This document shows positions 1 to 10,929 of a stretch of DNA of 49,107 bases, piece after piece. Where the stretch lies: assembly GCA_003427395.1 (NCBI GenBank), contig BFEA01000384.1, forward strand, positions 1,530,876 through 1,579,982. Reading direction: 5' to 3'. The notes under the pieces were generated by a model. The model was not told the DNA's origin. It saw only the letters and a program-made list of their open reading frames with translations, and ran no database searches. A program made the position numbers and the translations under genes. Position 1 is the stretch's first letter. Each line of letters starts with the position of its first letter. This stretch comes from Chara braunii (Eukaryota; Streptophyta; Charophyceae; Charales; Characeae).

Positions 1-1149
1 GAGACTTGCCTGTGAGGAAAATTCGACAGGGACATATCTGCAAATTCGGAAAAATATAGGTTCATACTAACTAGAATTTCCTACAGCTACCCTAACTGTG
101 AATAGCAGGCCCGAGCTACCCTAGGACAGATAGGCCCTGTGGGCCTAAGCTGATAGATGGTCCTATAGCCTATAGCCGGGTAGGGAAAGGCCCTAAAGAC
201 CGAAATGGAAATGGTACCGGTTGGTTCAGTCAGTCCGGTTTAGGTCGCGTCTAGGCTAGGGTAGGTTATAGATAGGATGAGGACATCGACTCAGGGCTTT
301 TTGCAGTTGGTACTGTGTACGTCGCTGCTGTGCAACGCGTGAACTGAATGTGGTGACAGCTTCAGTGTTGGAGGAGACAGACATAGCCATACCTGTGGAG
401 TGTCGGTCATAGCTGGGACCGACACTGTACTATGACATCATGTGGGGTTGTACAGAGGTCTGCGGTACTCGAAGTCTGCTGGAGGCGAGAGAAGTTAGAG
501 CCTTGTTGAGCCCTCCTCAGGAGTAGGGTGCCAGGGTGTATGGCGCTGCAGCCATAGCTGCAGCTTCTTCCCCAGAGATCATCTTGCACGAAGGGGGCGC
601 TACTGTAGACTTCCATCCGGGAGGTCATCCGACACTTCATCATAATCAGACACTGTGGCGTCGGTCTTCTTCTTCATCCTTTGAGTGACGCTTGGCCTCA
701 GAGGCCTGTTTCAGGGTGGTGCTTCCGTCTGGAGGCTGTATTTGGATGGCGCTCGATGTTTCAGGGGCTCATGGGTGATTCGGCGGTTACTCGGGGTGTG
801 CGGAGTGAATGAGCAGCGCACCATAGTTATGGGGTTATTCTGACAATTTGAGACTCTGAGTGTAATAAACAGTGTTGATACTGGGTTTGGACTATCATTG
901 CTTTATTGTTTCTTGGATGTGATCTACTCGGCTTTCCTTTGTGAGTGGTTGTGAGGATTCTGTGGAGCGAAGTGAACTTCCAGTGTTCTTTGTCATATCG
1001 CATGGTCAAGTCTTCAACTGTGTTTATTTTTCCTTGTGTGGTGTGATACTCTCATCCTCTCTCGTTCCTTCTATGTATGTATGGGCATACTTGGAAGTCT
1101 ATGTGTGCGAGTGTTGGTCATCTGACAACAAACAACCAGGTTCATAACA
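1..1149 (+). mobile_element. 3' part of an LTR of an LTR retrotransposon (left edge not defined)
   Basis: The right edge is well placed. The sequence ends in ..ATAACA (CA terminus) at 1149, two bases before a primer-binding site at 1152. An AATAAA hexamer at 864-869 sits about 285 bases upstream of that edge, as expected for an LTR polyadenylation region. No second copy of this LTR was found in the window, so its TG start and its length cannot be set; 1 is simply the window edge. Short open frames inside it (for example 407-643 minus and 941-1147 plus) show no recognisable domain and are probably chance. Confidence 0.55.
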
Positions 1150-1151
1150 AT

Positions 1152-1164
1152 TGGTATCAGAGTG
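1152..1164 (+). promoter_or_regulatory. Primer-binding site complementary to initiator-Met tRNA
   Basis: TGGTATCAGAGTG matches the usual plant PBS TGGTATCAGAGC except for one C-to-T change at its end. It lies two bases after the CA end of the LTR. This is where minus-strand DNA synthesis would start, so it fixes the element's orientation as plus strand. Confidence 0.75.
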
Positions 1165-2423
1165 ATTGGATCCAGACAGTGGTGCGATTGATGAGTTGGG
1201 GCAAATTACCATCATCTGGCGAGATATTGGAGTTGAGTTTCATGGCGATTTGTCATCTTCAGCGTTGTTGTCAATGACGTTGGTGGTGGTGAGTGTGTGG
1301 CGAGAGGTATTGGACAAAGGGTGACACAATCCTCTCTAGGGTTATGCAGGAGTGAGTGACGATTCATGTTCAGAGGCCTGCGAGGCTCTGAGGAGGCTAT
1401 TTTTAGCCTGGCGAGTCATCTGGAAACTGGCAATTGGCAGGGAAGTGATCCTAGGAGGTTGCAATTTTGGAATTAGGTCAGGATCCCCAATTTCCAAGCT
1501 GCGAAGTGCAGGGTGGAGCAGCGTTGCACTCAGTTTTTCAGTTATGAGCATCTGGGAGTCCGTATTCAGTGAATCTGTCAGTTGAGGGTGAAGCGCCTCA
1601 GGAAGAATTACTGGATCACCAAGTTTCAGGAAGTTTGGTATGTGGAAACACTGGGAATCATCAGGGGATGAAATTAGCGAGATGGGTTTGAGACGGCAGC
1701 CATAGCCAGGGTTACACTCATCTTCTTCAGAGATATTCCTGAAGTAAATGTGTTCCATACTCTACTCTGTGTGGCAATTCTGGAGCTATTTTTAGAATAG
1801 TGAAATATGGCCAGTCAGCCAGTTGACAGTTGAAAATAGAATTCATAATGTGGGACAGCCATATCCAATTTCTCCTACCTATCTTCTTTGACTTCTACTA
1901 ACCATGTTTGACCTTCTATCTGACCCAAATTTCATATGTGACTGCTTTACAGTGTTGCGATTCATCTTGCATAGTGAATTGGATGGTTCAGGGTCCGGTT
2001 GTTAGTAATAATTCAAATTTGAATTTTGCGTTGTCGTACCAAATACCCTTACAAGGGTATTTGGTGTGTTTTCTACAAGTCACGCTAGTGCGGCCTCGTT
2101 CGGAGTTTACGGCGCGCTCGCGGGTAGGAGTTGAGTCCTGCCCGGATAAGCAGCACGTGCGACACATCAACAGTGGGTGCAACACTGCGCGGCCTGGGTG
2201 TGTGTGGTGTTGAAGGCCAGCGACGACGACCCTGTCCATTTATCTTTTATATTTTATTTTTATTTATTTATTATTTTTCGTTTATCGTATTGCCATGTTC
2301 ACGTTTTGCTGATTATCAGTTCCGGGACTGTGTTGGGGCCGACTGGCCTGGGTCAGTTGTTGTATTGCCGAACACGAGCGGTCGTCACGGCAGTCAAGGA
2401 CCTTAGCACTCGCCTCTTTTGGG
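1165..2423. other. Probable decayed internal region of the first LTR element; no recognisable gene
   Basis: Directly follows the PBS, so gag would be expected here. The first ATG (1192) opens a frame of only 28 codons. No zinc knuckle, protease or polymerase motif was seen in any frame. From about 1900 the sequence becomes unrelated low-information DNA. An A/T-rich tract (TTTATTTATT-type) occurs at 2243-2285. Confidence 0.4.
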
Positions 2424-5400
2424 CGGGCCCGTTTGAATTTCGGAGTGTTCGGAATGATGACAAATTGTTTATTTATTTATTTATTTATTGCCAATCTTCA
2501 AACCTTAGACGAAGAATTCATCGTGCATGCGAGTCGGAGGGTGATTGGCCCACGGGCCAGAAGAAACTAGAGTGGCGGGACCTTTCTGCAGGAGCACCAT
2601 CCATTCCCCGCAGTCTTCGGTGGAGAGGTTGGGTGTGAGTATGCCCACGAGACTCTCCTCCACAACGATCTTCAAAGTTCTCATTTAAATAGTTGCTACT
2701 ACCACCGGGATCTGCACTAGGCCCAGGTCGAGACCTTGCTGCAGGACCGTGCCCTCGGCTCCGCGACAGGCTTCTTCGTGTAGGAGTTGCATGTTGAGGG
2801 CCTGAAGTGGTGAGAAGTTTCCCTGGGCATAGCAGGAAGAAGGGCACAGCAGTGGAGACCCACAACAATACTGTTTTCCAAATCGTCCACCAGGCCATCT
2901 AGTAGCTGGTTCCCTCAAAGGTTTCTTCCCTCGGGATAGTTGGAGCCGTAGCAGCGTGTTGCACGACTGTGGAACACATGCTACAGAAGAAGGTTGCAGC
3001 TATACTAACGTCCAAATCGCCCGTTGTACCCAGGCTATAGTGGCGAAAGACCAATTGAATCATCTAGTGGCGGGCTCCGTTCGAGGTGATCTGCGGGACT
3101 GTTGGAGCTGCCGGACGGCTTACTAAGCAACAGTGAAACTCAGTGTCCTGGTATGAAGTGTGACGAACGAGAAGGGCGAAGTGATGTGCAGAGAAGGTCG
3201 AAGGGTGACGAAGAAACATCGAAAGCAAGTGTGAGTGTGCTCGTTGCTACCCGAAAGATGCTGACCTATGCCTGGGCAGGGCGTAGCCAGCGGTCGTGGC
3301 GCTGGTGGAAGCGCGCAGCTATGCTAGCGTGAAAACTGTTATGTCTACACGCTAGTATGAGGGCGGATATACCTGGGCGTGGTTTCCCACCAGATACCTT
3401 CGCAGGTAAGGAAGAAGAACAGAGCAGGAAAGGGGCTATGACGAAGATGAAAAACTATACCACACTCGTTTCCTAACGAAAACAAGCGGGGAAAGGTAGT
3501 AGATGGGGGATTTGGGGGCTGGCGATCACGAATCTAAGCATAGAATTAGTAGAGAGTAAGTAGAAATAGAGTTCGTAAAGGAAAGCTCGTGCGCAGAGAA
3601 TGTCGGAGGGAAAGATGATGCGAGTGAAAGCTCGGATCTCGCTTGATCCTCGATGGATTCGAGCGAGGTAAGATGCTAAATAGAGGTTTCTTAGTGTGGT
3701 GATCTCGAATTTGAAATCAATTTTTGGAGAAGGTTAGTAGAAAAAGAGTAGGATTAGGAAAGCACATCGCGGAGGTGTCGAGAGAAAGCGAAGCAAATGG
3801 CAATGAGAGAAAAAAGAAAGAAGGGTTAGTATTGGTACTATAGGGGCTAGAAGGTGCACAATGCATGGCAGAAAACAGCAACGAGAGAGAAACTCAAAAT
3901 GGCAGTGTATCTCTCCGTGTTCTAGCGGAGGATTCATTCGAGTTTTTGCTTGTCCTGTCGATGGATGTAGCATGTCTCTACCCTTCCTCGGGCAGTCTGC
4001 GGAAGGTAATTCAGGTTGAATAAGAGATGGGAGAGACAAGAGAGAGGAGCAGAAAGGAAAAGGGTGGAGGGAAGAGATACGTACCCGGTCTTGACAACGG
4101 TCTGCATGGGCGATGCCTGCAAGATTGTGTTGTTGGTCTTGGCAGATCGCCTTGCAGGAGTAAGAAAGGAAGATCTGGGTGTTAGGAACCAGGGAGTTCG
4201 GCGTTGAGTTGAGGAAAGGAGTTTGTTAGTAATGGCAAATGAGCGGGTTCTTCGACAATCGAGCTTAGCGCCAGGGGTCTCGCTTGATGTTATACCAATG
4301 CAGTTCTGCATCCTGGACGAGATTAAATTGCTGAGTCTTCGGCACGACTGGCAGGCTGGCATTTTTGTGCCCCACTAATGCTCGTTTTCTTTGCATACAA
4401 ACCGGGTGGAGTCTGATCCTGGCATATTCAGCAGAGGCGCTAGTAAACGCTCTGAGGTTCTTCTTCGTCAAAATTTAGGCATGAACACTGGGTACGCCTC
4501 CGTGCGCTGCATCTTCACAGACTGTCTATTTATAGAACAGTAGTTTCTTTTTGTGCCCTCGCACACAAGAATTTTGCATCAGTATTGATGTACAAATCAT
4601 TAGGGGACATGGAAAAATGGGAGCTAACAAGTGGTTGAGCCGTTCGTAAGCAACTTCCTGCAAAGTTTTCCCCGGAGAAGTTGGGTCTACTGAAGATGAG
4701 GACCACATGGTGAATCACCCGTCAATCACGATCAGCTGAAGGAAGATGAGAGGCAGGGCGCAAGCCTGGGCGTGACAGCAGGTAGCATGCCTGGGATCTG
4801 CATGTACTGTAGTTGTCGGTGCTTATCCCGGGTTTTTATGTTGGTAAGGCTGCACTTACTGATTGAGGGTCAACGTTGTTGTTAGCAGTATTAAGGTCGG
4901 CCCCTTTCTCTCCCGCAGGCGGAAGGCGAATTGCGTGATCGAAAACTTGCCTGATGGCGGGTACACCGTACGCTCCCGAACCAAGTAGCGGAAAATAAAC
5001 TATAAAATTTATGAGCCCTGCTGTTGACCGGGTCTGAGCATTGAGGGAGCGAGCCGTAAGATTGGCGACTTACTTATTAGCTGATGCGCTGCTCGTCGAA
5101 ACGAGGGAAACAAAGCGAGATTAAAGATTTACCGTGGGAATGAAAAGGGACAGTATTTGGATCCACAACCCGTATCTCGAGTCGTAGCCTATACAACTCA
5201 AATCTTGACGCTCTGTGGGGGCTGACCTCGCTGAGGAGGGGAGTCTTTGCTGCACGTAGGAGAATCGTCAGGGAGTGAACAACCGACAGATCAACTTCGC
5301 TTTGAGCAAGTTGCTGCTGCATTTTGGCTGCCATTGCAGGACCCTCAGACGTATTGAGATTACAAGACCCTCTCCTGATAGTTCAGTTGTCCCCTTTCTG

Positions 5401-6452
5401 TATCTCGAGAGTCTAAAACCCTTTACCTTCTGCCCTTCTTACTCTAGGTCTAATCATGTTCTGAGAGGAAGACGGCAGGCGGGATTGCAACCCGTAGGAC
5501 CACAGCAAGACTCTGTGGGGAGTCAGCCCACCGATTGCGGGAGCTCTGTCGGAACTTAGGAGGAGTTCTGGCGACATATCTAATCATGTTCTGCGGTAAC
5601 GATTTCATCCTCCTTTTATAAACCCATTTATAACCCCTATCTGTATCTCTTGCTATGTTTGATTGAGTATGTTGCGTGCACCCTTACTTTGATTTTGAGT
5701 TTGACTTTCAGGACAAAAGCCAGTTTTAAATAAAGGAATGCATGTGCAAGGTCAGTTTGACTGAAAGTAGATTGTGAAAAGGGGTTGCATCTGGGGGAAA
5801 GGTGGGAGGAAGGTTGTTTGGCTTGGGTCTGACTTGGTCGATCAAAGGCTGGGAGCGTCTCCATAAGATTGGAGAGCCCAATGCTATGTTTATTTTCGAT
5901 TGTCTGAAGAACCAGACATATTCCCATACGTTTGTGTGATCTGGTTGCTTTGACTTGCGAGAGCAGCACGTGTTTGACTTTCAGGGACCAAGCATTTTTC
6001 CATAATTGGATGGCTTGGTTGCCTTATTTTATTTAGATTTTCTTATGTTTATTAATGTCTTCTTGTTTATTCTGTGGGAGGATCAGACGAAGGACTGGAC
6101 AGGTTCCCATAAGATTGGGTGGTCTGGTCTGGAGCCACACACATGTTGGAACCAACGGGATAAATTTATTTATATTTTTATATTATTTTATTTATGAACA
6201 GGCTAGTCACGCATTTTTTGATAAGATTGGATGGTTTGACTATAACTTATCATCAATTGAAGAGAATATGAATTAAGAATAAACTTGTGGTAAGAAGGGT
6301 CAGGCTGAACCTTGATCTAAGATGACCAGTTCAATCATATGTTACCTTAAAAGACAAAATGCAGATAGTTATATAGAACTTGGATACGTAAATGGTTTTC
6401 GACGACTATGTTGGTTAACCTAGTCATGTGCCCAAAGAAGAGAAAAGTTGTA
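2424..6452 (+). repeat. Unclassified ~4.0 kb interspersed repeat, copy 1
   Basis: Aligns end to end with 16489-20331 in the same orientation, roughly 90% identical by eye and higher in places (3070-3240). Both copies begin CGGGCCCGTTTGAATTTCGG and share AGAGAAAAGTTGTA at the right limit. I saw no terminal inverted repeats, no PBS or polypurine tract and no target duplication. Copy 1 holds ~250 bases (about 4831-5083) missing from copy 2. A minus-strand peptide around 2560-2690 (containing SSNYLNENFED and GHTHTQPLHR) is retained in both copies, but its surroundings are frameshifted. A minus-strand TATAAATAG (near 4530) is present here and broken in copy 2. Orientation is arbitrary. Confidence 0.85.
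5851..6242 (+). repeat. Row of small hairpins with a shared loop (copy 1)
   Basis: The core TTCCCATAAGATTGGGTGG, or a close variant, recurs about five times. It is flanked by arms that pair with each other: ACCAGA..TCTGGT (5911-5945), ACCAAGC..GCTTGGT (5987-6019) and TAGTCA..TGACTA (6204-6242). Loops stay similar while arms differ. The function is unknown. Confidence 0.6.
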
Positions 6453-6533
6453 AACATGTTATTCATTAAAATAAGATATTATACAGTGTCTTATTTCTAA
6501 CGAATTCATTTTTGGCTGCATTCTAAGCAATGT

Positions 6534-7130
6534 AGGCACGCCCATCCAGGGCTTAAGCACATGCAGAAGTGTGCTGACATCCGTACTTGTGAAACTTTAT
6601 AAATGATATCCCAAATGAGGAAGCGTGTTCAGACCCGTACATGTTAGGCACGCCGCATGGGAACCTTGTGCGGAAGTGTGCTGGGATCCTTACTTGCTGA
6701 ACTTCAAAAACGTGGCACTGCTGGGAATCCTGTGCGAAAGTGTGCTGCAATCCGTACTTGTTAAATTTCATAAACGAATAACGATAGGCACGCCCATCAG
6801 GGAACCCTGTGCGGAAGTGTGCCGGGATCCATACTTGTTAAACTTCAAGTTCATAATTTTAAGGTGTCATGATTGCATCCTCGTTGGATAATTATATTAG
6901 AAGACGTAGAGTAGCGACAGGCGCGCCCATCCGGGATGCCTGTGCGACAGTGTGTCGGGATCCACACTTGTCAAACTTCAAGTTAAATTGCAATCATCTC
7001 GCCCGAGGCGGTTATTTGGATGTTGTAGAGATTCGGACTTCGTTAGAATACTTAGTGTCCGTAAAATACGCCCACCATCTTGCCGGATGTTCAGAAATGT
7101 GATGAGATCCATACTTGTTGACAATTGTGA
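6534..7130 (-). repeat. Degenerate tandem array, about six units of 65-140 bp
   Basis: Each unit carries a core read on the plus strand as AGGCACGCCCATC, then CCTGTGCGGAAGTGTGC, then GGGATCC and TACTTGTTAAACTTCA. Units start near 6534, 6643, 6715, 6787, 6921 and 7065 (the last strongly decayed). On the minus strand the core reads roughly KFNKYGSRHTSAQGS, and three units share one frame between 6771 and 6553. It may be a decayed coding repeat or a non-coding satellite. Confidence 0.65.
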
Positions 7131-7698
7131 TGAGCAGTATGCCATGATTGCATCCTTGTTCGACATGTATGCTTTGAACAATGTAACAATCACAATAGCA
7201 GTCGAAGTACAAACAGTTATTTTCGACATACAATTTCCTTTTCCCAGTCACGAACGCAAAATTGTCGGTTACATGTAATTCAGGTGGTCACAAGAATATG
7301 ATTCTCTGTGCACACAAGATACGAGATACCAGTGGTCTTTGACTCTTTGCATAACGAACCTCACACTCACACACTCGCCGAGATTCGTCTTGCATCCACA
7401 CTCCAATTCGTCATGTTGCACCACACACACGAATATCATTTCGAGGTGAATTATATGCACAACTTTGGATGACCTGGACACAATTTGAAACGAGGACTGC
7501 AATGCGACGAATCTAATGGCACGACAGACGAGTTGGACCTGATAGAGATTCCAAGGCCAACACGCGACGCCAGATTGGCAGACAGCATACCAAAGACAAC
7601 TCAAACTCGCAACAAAAAAAAAAAGTAATGTCGTTGTGAAAGCGACAATTAAAATATGAAATATTCTGAAACAAAAGTTTGCAAATCAATCGAATCCA
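7131..7698. other. No supported gene
   Basis: A minus-strand frame at 7604-7269 contains several cysteines and a DHWYLVSC string. I recognise no domain in it. An A-run sits at 7614-7624. It directly follows the 3' end of the minus-strand protease pseudogene and may be untranslated or decayed tail sequence of the same element. Confidence 0.3.
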
Positions 7699-8570
7699 TC
7701 AAAGACAACGATATTCCAAGATAGATGATGCCAATTGTCGTCTAATACGCGAAATATTTTTATAAGAGAACCTGAAAGGCGGTCGATCACCACGTTGCAA
7801 CAATGTTGCAAACATCAACATAAACACCCCGCAACTAACTCCATCCACTTGTCTTGGAACTCCCTCTATAACAACATTTGTTGCTACCAACTTCCAACTC
7901 CTACACGACCGCCTATGTGATGTTTGACATTCCAAATAGTGTACGATCAACTCGAAAACACTAAGGTAAAAACTAGAATCGGCTACAACGCGAGGAAAAA
8001 AATCGAAAATCTCAAGAACATTATCTCTCAAGTTCACGGAAAGGAGGATCCAGTGATCATTATCTTTGTGGACTGTAACAAAGATAATATCATATTGAAC
8101 AAACTTGAAGTTGCAGTTTACTGAAGAAAAAAAAATTAAAGCTGAAGACTCGAAGGCCTGACGGGATATCACGTATCCCATATGAGGTCGTTCCCAATAG
8201 CGCCATGTAAAAATTGACCACCTTGTCATTCACCCTGCCGTGGGTAAGTGAGAGGGTGAGAATATCCTTTGCTGCCATTCGCAACTGACCATCGCCGAGG
8301 GTCGAGAGAACAGTGTTAGGTGGCACCAAGCCTCGTTTAATGTCGTCCAAAACCCGCAAGCTTCCAATTGCAGTCACTGTAGTGAATCCTCCCCAACCTG
8401 TTCCAGGTATCGTGGCCCGCACTGCACAACATCAAGCAAAGGACAGGGGGTGAAGTGAGAAATGGAACTCTAAGGATTCTCCTTCATCGCACGACGAGTA
8501 GCTAAGTATTTCTCATACATGGCCTGACCCCTAGTCACAGATCGTGGATATGTCGCTTTCTCTGGGGGCA
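7699..8570 (-). pseudogene. Broken Ulp1/SENP-type (C48) cysteine protease, probably transposon-borne
   Basis: C48 proteases cleave SUMO-like conjugates, and captured copies are common in plant DNA transposons. The C-terminal part (8229-7699) carries the family order: His in DNDHWILL, Asp in EIFDFFP about 20 residues on, then Gln and Cys in QVDGVSCGVF. All four active-site positions are therefore present. The N-terminal part, with NDKVVNFYMALL (equivalent to the WLNDxVINFYM block), lies at 8422-8120 in another frame. The switch falls at a nine-T run near 8130-8138 (minus strand), next to CTTCAG. This could be a slippage frameshift or a lost intron acceptor. Still further upstream, 8570-8470 encodes PPEKATYPRSVTRGQAMYEKY and then a TAG. 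No transposase was seen alongside. Confidence 0.75.
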
Positions 8571-8686
8571 GAAGGCAAAGACACTTCTCATTTCGAGCGT
8601 AACATGTCCTTGTGTTTAGTCGTCAACCCCGAGAATGTCTGCAATATGTGATCCGTATATTTCGAGGGCCTCCATGTTCGAGATGA

Positions 8687-9300
8687 CCCTACCCCTGTAC
8701 AACTGAAGAAAGACAAAACGGAAAACGAATACACGTTTCCGAAGACGAACCCGACGAAAGGACAATTAAAGAACCACGAAATCTAAAAGACGTAGGACCT
8801 ATGCAATTACAGAACCCCGTTTTGTCATGAGAGTGCGAGAGAGAGAACTTCCACATGAGCCACGCTGGAAAACAAAACGACCAGTGCACTCGAGCTCGAC
8901 ACCCCCGCCCTTCAGAAGGGGAAACCACAACAAGCGATAGAAGCGGAAGCCAAACATCTCCGAAGTCCGGACCCCGACGGACTTTTTGCAATCTAGGAAG
9001 ATAACCCTACCCCCGTACAACTGAAGGAAGAGAGAACGGAAAATGAATATACGTATTCCAAGACCAACCCGACGAAAACGACAATTTAAGACCTATCTAA
9101 TCACAGAACCCCGAGTAGCCATGAGAGAGAGAGAGAATACTTCCTCGTGAGCCCCGCTGGAAAACAAAAGGAGTAGTGCGTTCGACGTCGACACCCCCGC
9201 CCTTCAGAAGGGAAAACCACAACAAGCCACAGACGCAGAGCCCAAACATTTCCGAATTCAGGATCCCGGCAAACTTTTTCCAATCGAGGCACACAAAGAG
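8687..9300. repeat. Tandem duplication, two ~315 bp units
   Basis: Unit 1 (8687-9000) and unit 2 (9001-9300) share CCTACCCC.GTACAACTGAA, CGACACCCCCGCCCTTCAGA, GGAAAACAAAA and a GAGAGAGA block in the same order, with ~80% similarity by eye. Each unit ends near a variant of the GGATCCCGGCGGACTT motif. Minus-strand open frames in both units exist but do not keep matching stops, so coding is doubtful. Confidence 0.7.
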
Positions 9301-9986
9301 TAACCGCATTACGCATCGGCCTTGGAAGTGCGGATCTCGGCGGACTAAAACCACCACTCATTCCGAAAAAGAAACACCATCATTCCAGTATGTGAGGGAA
9401 CTTTTCAACAAAAACACACATGTTTTTGTCTCGTATGCCCTGCACACGACCAGTGACCCGACCGACTCACTGGAAGGTTGTTCACATGTACTTGGTAATA
9501 GGAAGGAGTGGTGGCTGTAGTATGCCGGCACTAGGAACTCCCGCATCGACAGACACTGCGGTCACTGGCGCGCAGACAGAGTGGTGTTCGTCACAACTTA
9601 CCATCCGGTTTGTCTCTCCGTTCCTTCATCGGTGAAGTTGGCGCGGGCAAGGCCATCACGTCGAGAGCTTGAGTGCCGACGACAGTTTTTTTCGGGGACG
9701 TGACATGTTGTCGTCCCCCGACACGAGCCTCGTTGAACCCGTGCTGGAGATCGACGACAGACGTCATTGCTTGGACCTTATAGTCATCACGTTCTGCCGA
9801 AAGGCTGGTGACCACCTGTGTCTCCATCTCCAGTGTCGTGTCATCGTCGTCGTGGTCTTCCTCGTGATGTCCTCCGTACAGCTGCCCGAATTCGTCAGAC
9901 GACTCCCCAGATCTGGCATCGTCGTCGCGGAACGTTCGTTCGTCGTCTCCAGTATCAAGTTCCCCTTTTTCCCCCTCCTTCCCTCC
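9301..9986. other. No supported gene
   Basis: Contains one more GGATCTCGGCGGACT motif at 9325-9346. Overlapping open frames on both strands show no domain. Confidence 0.3.
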
Positions 9987-10850
9987 TTACAACCCAGCCA
10001 ACTTCGTTTCTTCCCCTTCCTCTCCTTCCTCCTCTTCCTCCTCTTCTTCCTCCCCTTCATCCCCTCCTTCCTTCCATTCCTCCCCTTTGTCTCCTTCCGC
10101 CCCTTCCTTGTCTTTGTTCATTACCCTGCCTTCTTCCCTTGAATGCAATCCAGCCACTTCGCCCGAACCCGCGTCGAATTCCGACGAATGCCCATGTGGT
10201 TGCACGCACGCAGCCCCTCCCGCAGGCACCACAATCCCTGGTTGGCCGCCCTTGCCTGAAGAAGTTCGGATCCCGGCGAACTTCGCCGTCTCCCTGTCGC
10301 CGGGCCCTCCACATGTACCCTCTCGCTCCGACCGAAGCGGTTGTCGATCCCCCGCATGCGGCGCATTCCCGTCCCTCACCGCACCGTTGTCAACTTTGGG
10401 ATCATGACTCGCCACCCCCGCTCCCGACCAGCTCTGCGCGTCCATCCTCTTTGTCCGCTCCACAAGCATTGAAGTTCGGATCCCGGCGGACTTGAACGTT
10501 TCGACCGAGCCGGCACGGAGAGCAACCAAGGCCGCCATCACCGAACCGGCGGATGAAGTGGGCACGTCGGCGGACTGTGCCGAGCCCTCCGGATTGGGAC
10601 CGGTGGACTGCTGACGCCCGGAGGCCTCCCCCGCCACCTCACGATTGCCTTCCGCTGTCGTGGTGTAGCCGTGAGACCCGCCCTTCGAACCGGGCGGGAC
10701 TCCTTTGCCAACCCCAGCCTTGTCGCCCTCGTCCTCTCCACCATCCGGTCCCCGGGACCCTGAACTCACATGCGTCCCACTGGGAGGGGGGATTTTCCAG
10801 TTCACCCTTCCCTTCGAGGGGCACGTATTGAGGTCGGGGGAGGATTGCAC
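9987..10850 (-). CDS. Hypothetical low-complexity frame, 287 codons, possibly not a gene
   Basis: The longest open frame of the GC-rich stretch. It predicts a disordered protein: Gly/Ser/Pro-rich for ~230 residues, then an acidic tail dominated by Glu with some Gly and Lys. The tail comes from a (TCC/TTC)n tract on the plus strand around 9985-10130. The peptide KSAGIRTS or KFAGIRTS occurs twice, about 85 residues apart. Several other frames are also open here because GC-rich DNA has few stops, so length alone is weak evidence. No known domain. Confidence 0.25.
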   Translation of the reverse strand: MQSSPDLNTCPSKGRVNWKIPPPSGTHVSSGSRGPDGGEDEGDKAGVGKGVPPGSKGGSHGYTTTAEGNREVAGEASGRQQSTGPNPEGSAQSADVPTSSAGSVMAALVALRAGSVETFKSAGIRTSMLVERTKRMDAQSWSGAGVASHDPKVDNGAVRDGNAPHAGDRQPLRSEREGTCGGPGDRETAKFAGIRTSSGKGGQPGIVVPAGGAACVQPHGHSSEFDAGSGEVAGLHSREEGRVMNKDKEGAEGDKGEEWKEGGDEGEEEEEEEEEGEEGEETKLAGL

Positions 10851-10929
10851 TGTACTTTATTACCAGAATCTCTGTGTCTTTCATCGTCTCGTTTTTGCTC
10901 CTGTGATTAAGATTTCGATAGAGCTGTAA

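Noticed and set aside
2518-2898. Minus-strand 126-codon frame as a host gene
   Set aside because: Part of the 4-kb repeat; the second copy is frameshifted in it and only a short peptide is shared.
8689-9361. Paired minus-strand frames as tandem genes
   Set aside because: They follow from the DNA-level tandem duplication; stops and frames differ between units.
9818-10495. Long overlapping plus-strand frames, Pro-rich
   Set aside because: GC-rich (TCC/CCT)n DNA is open in several frames at once; no domain and no conservation evidence.
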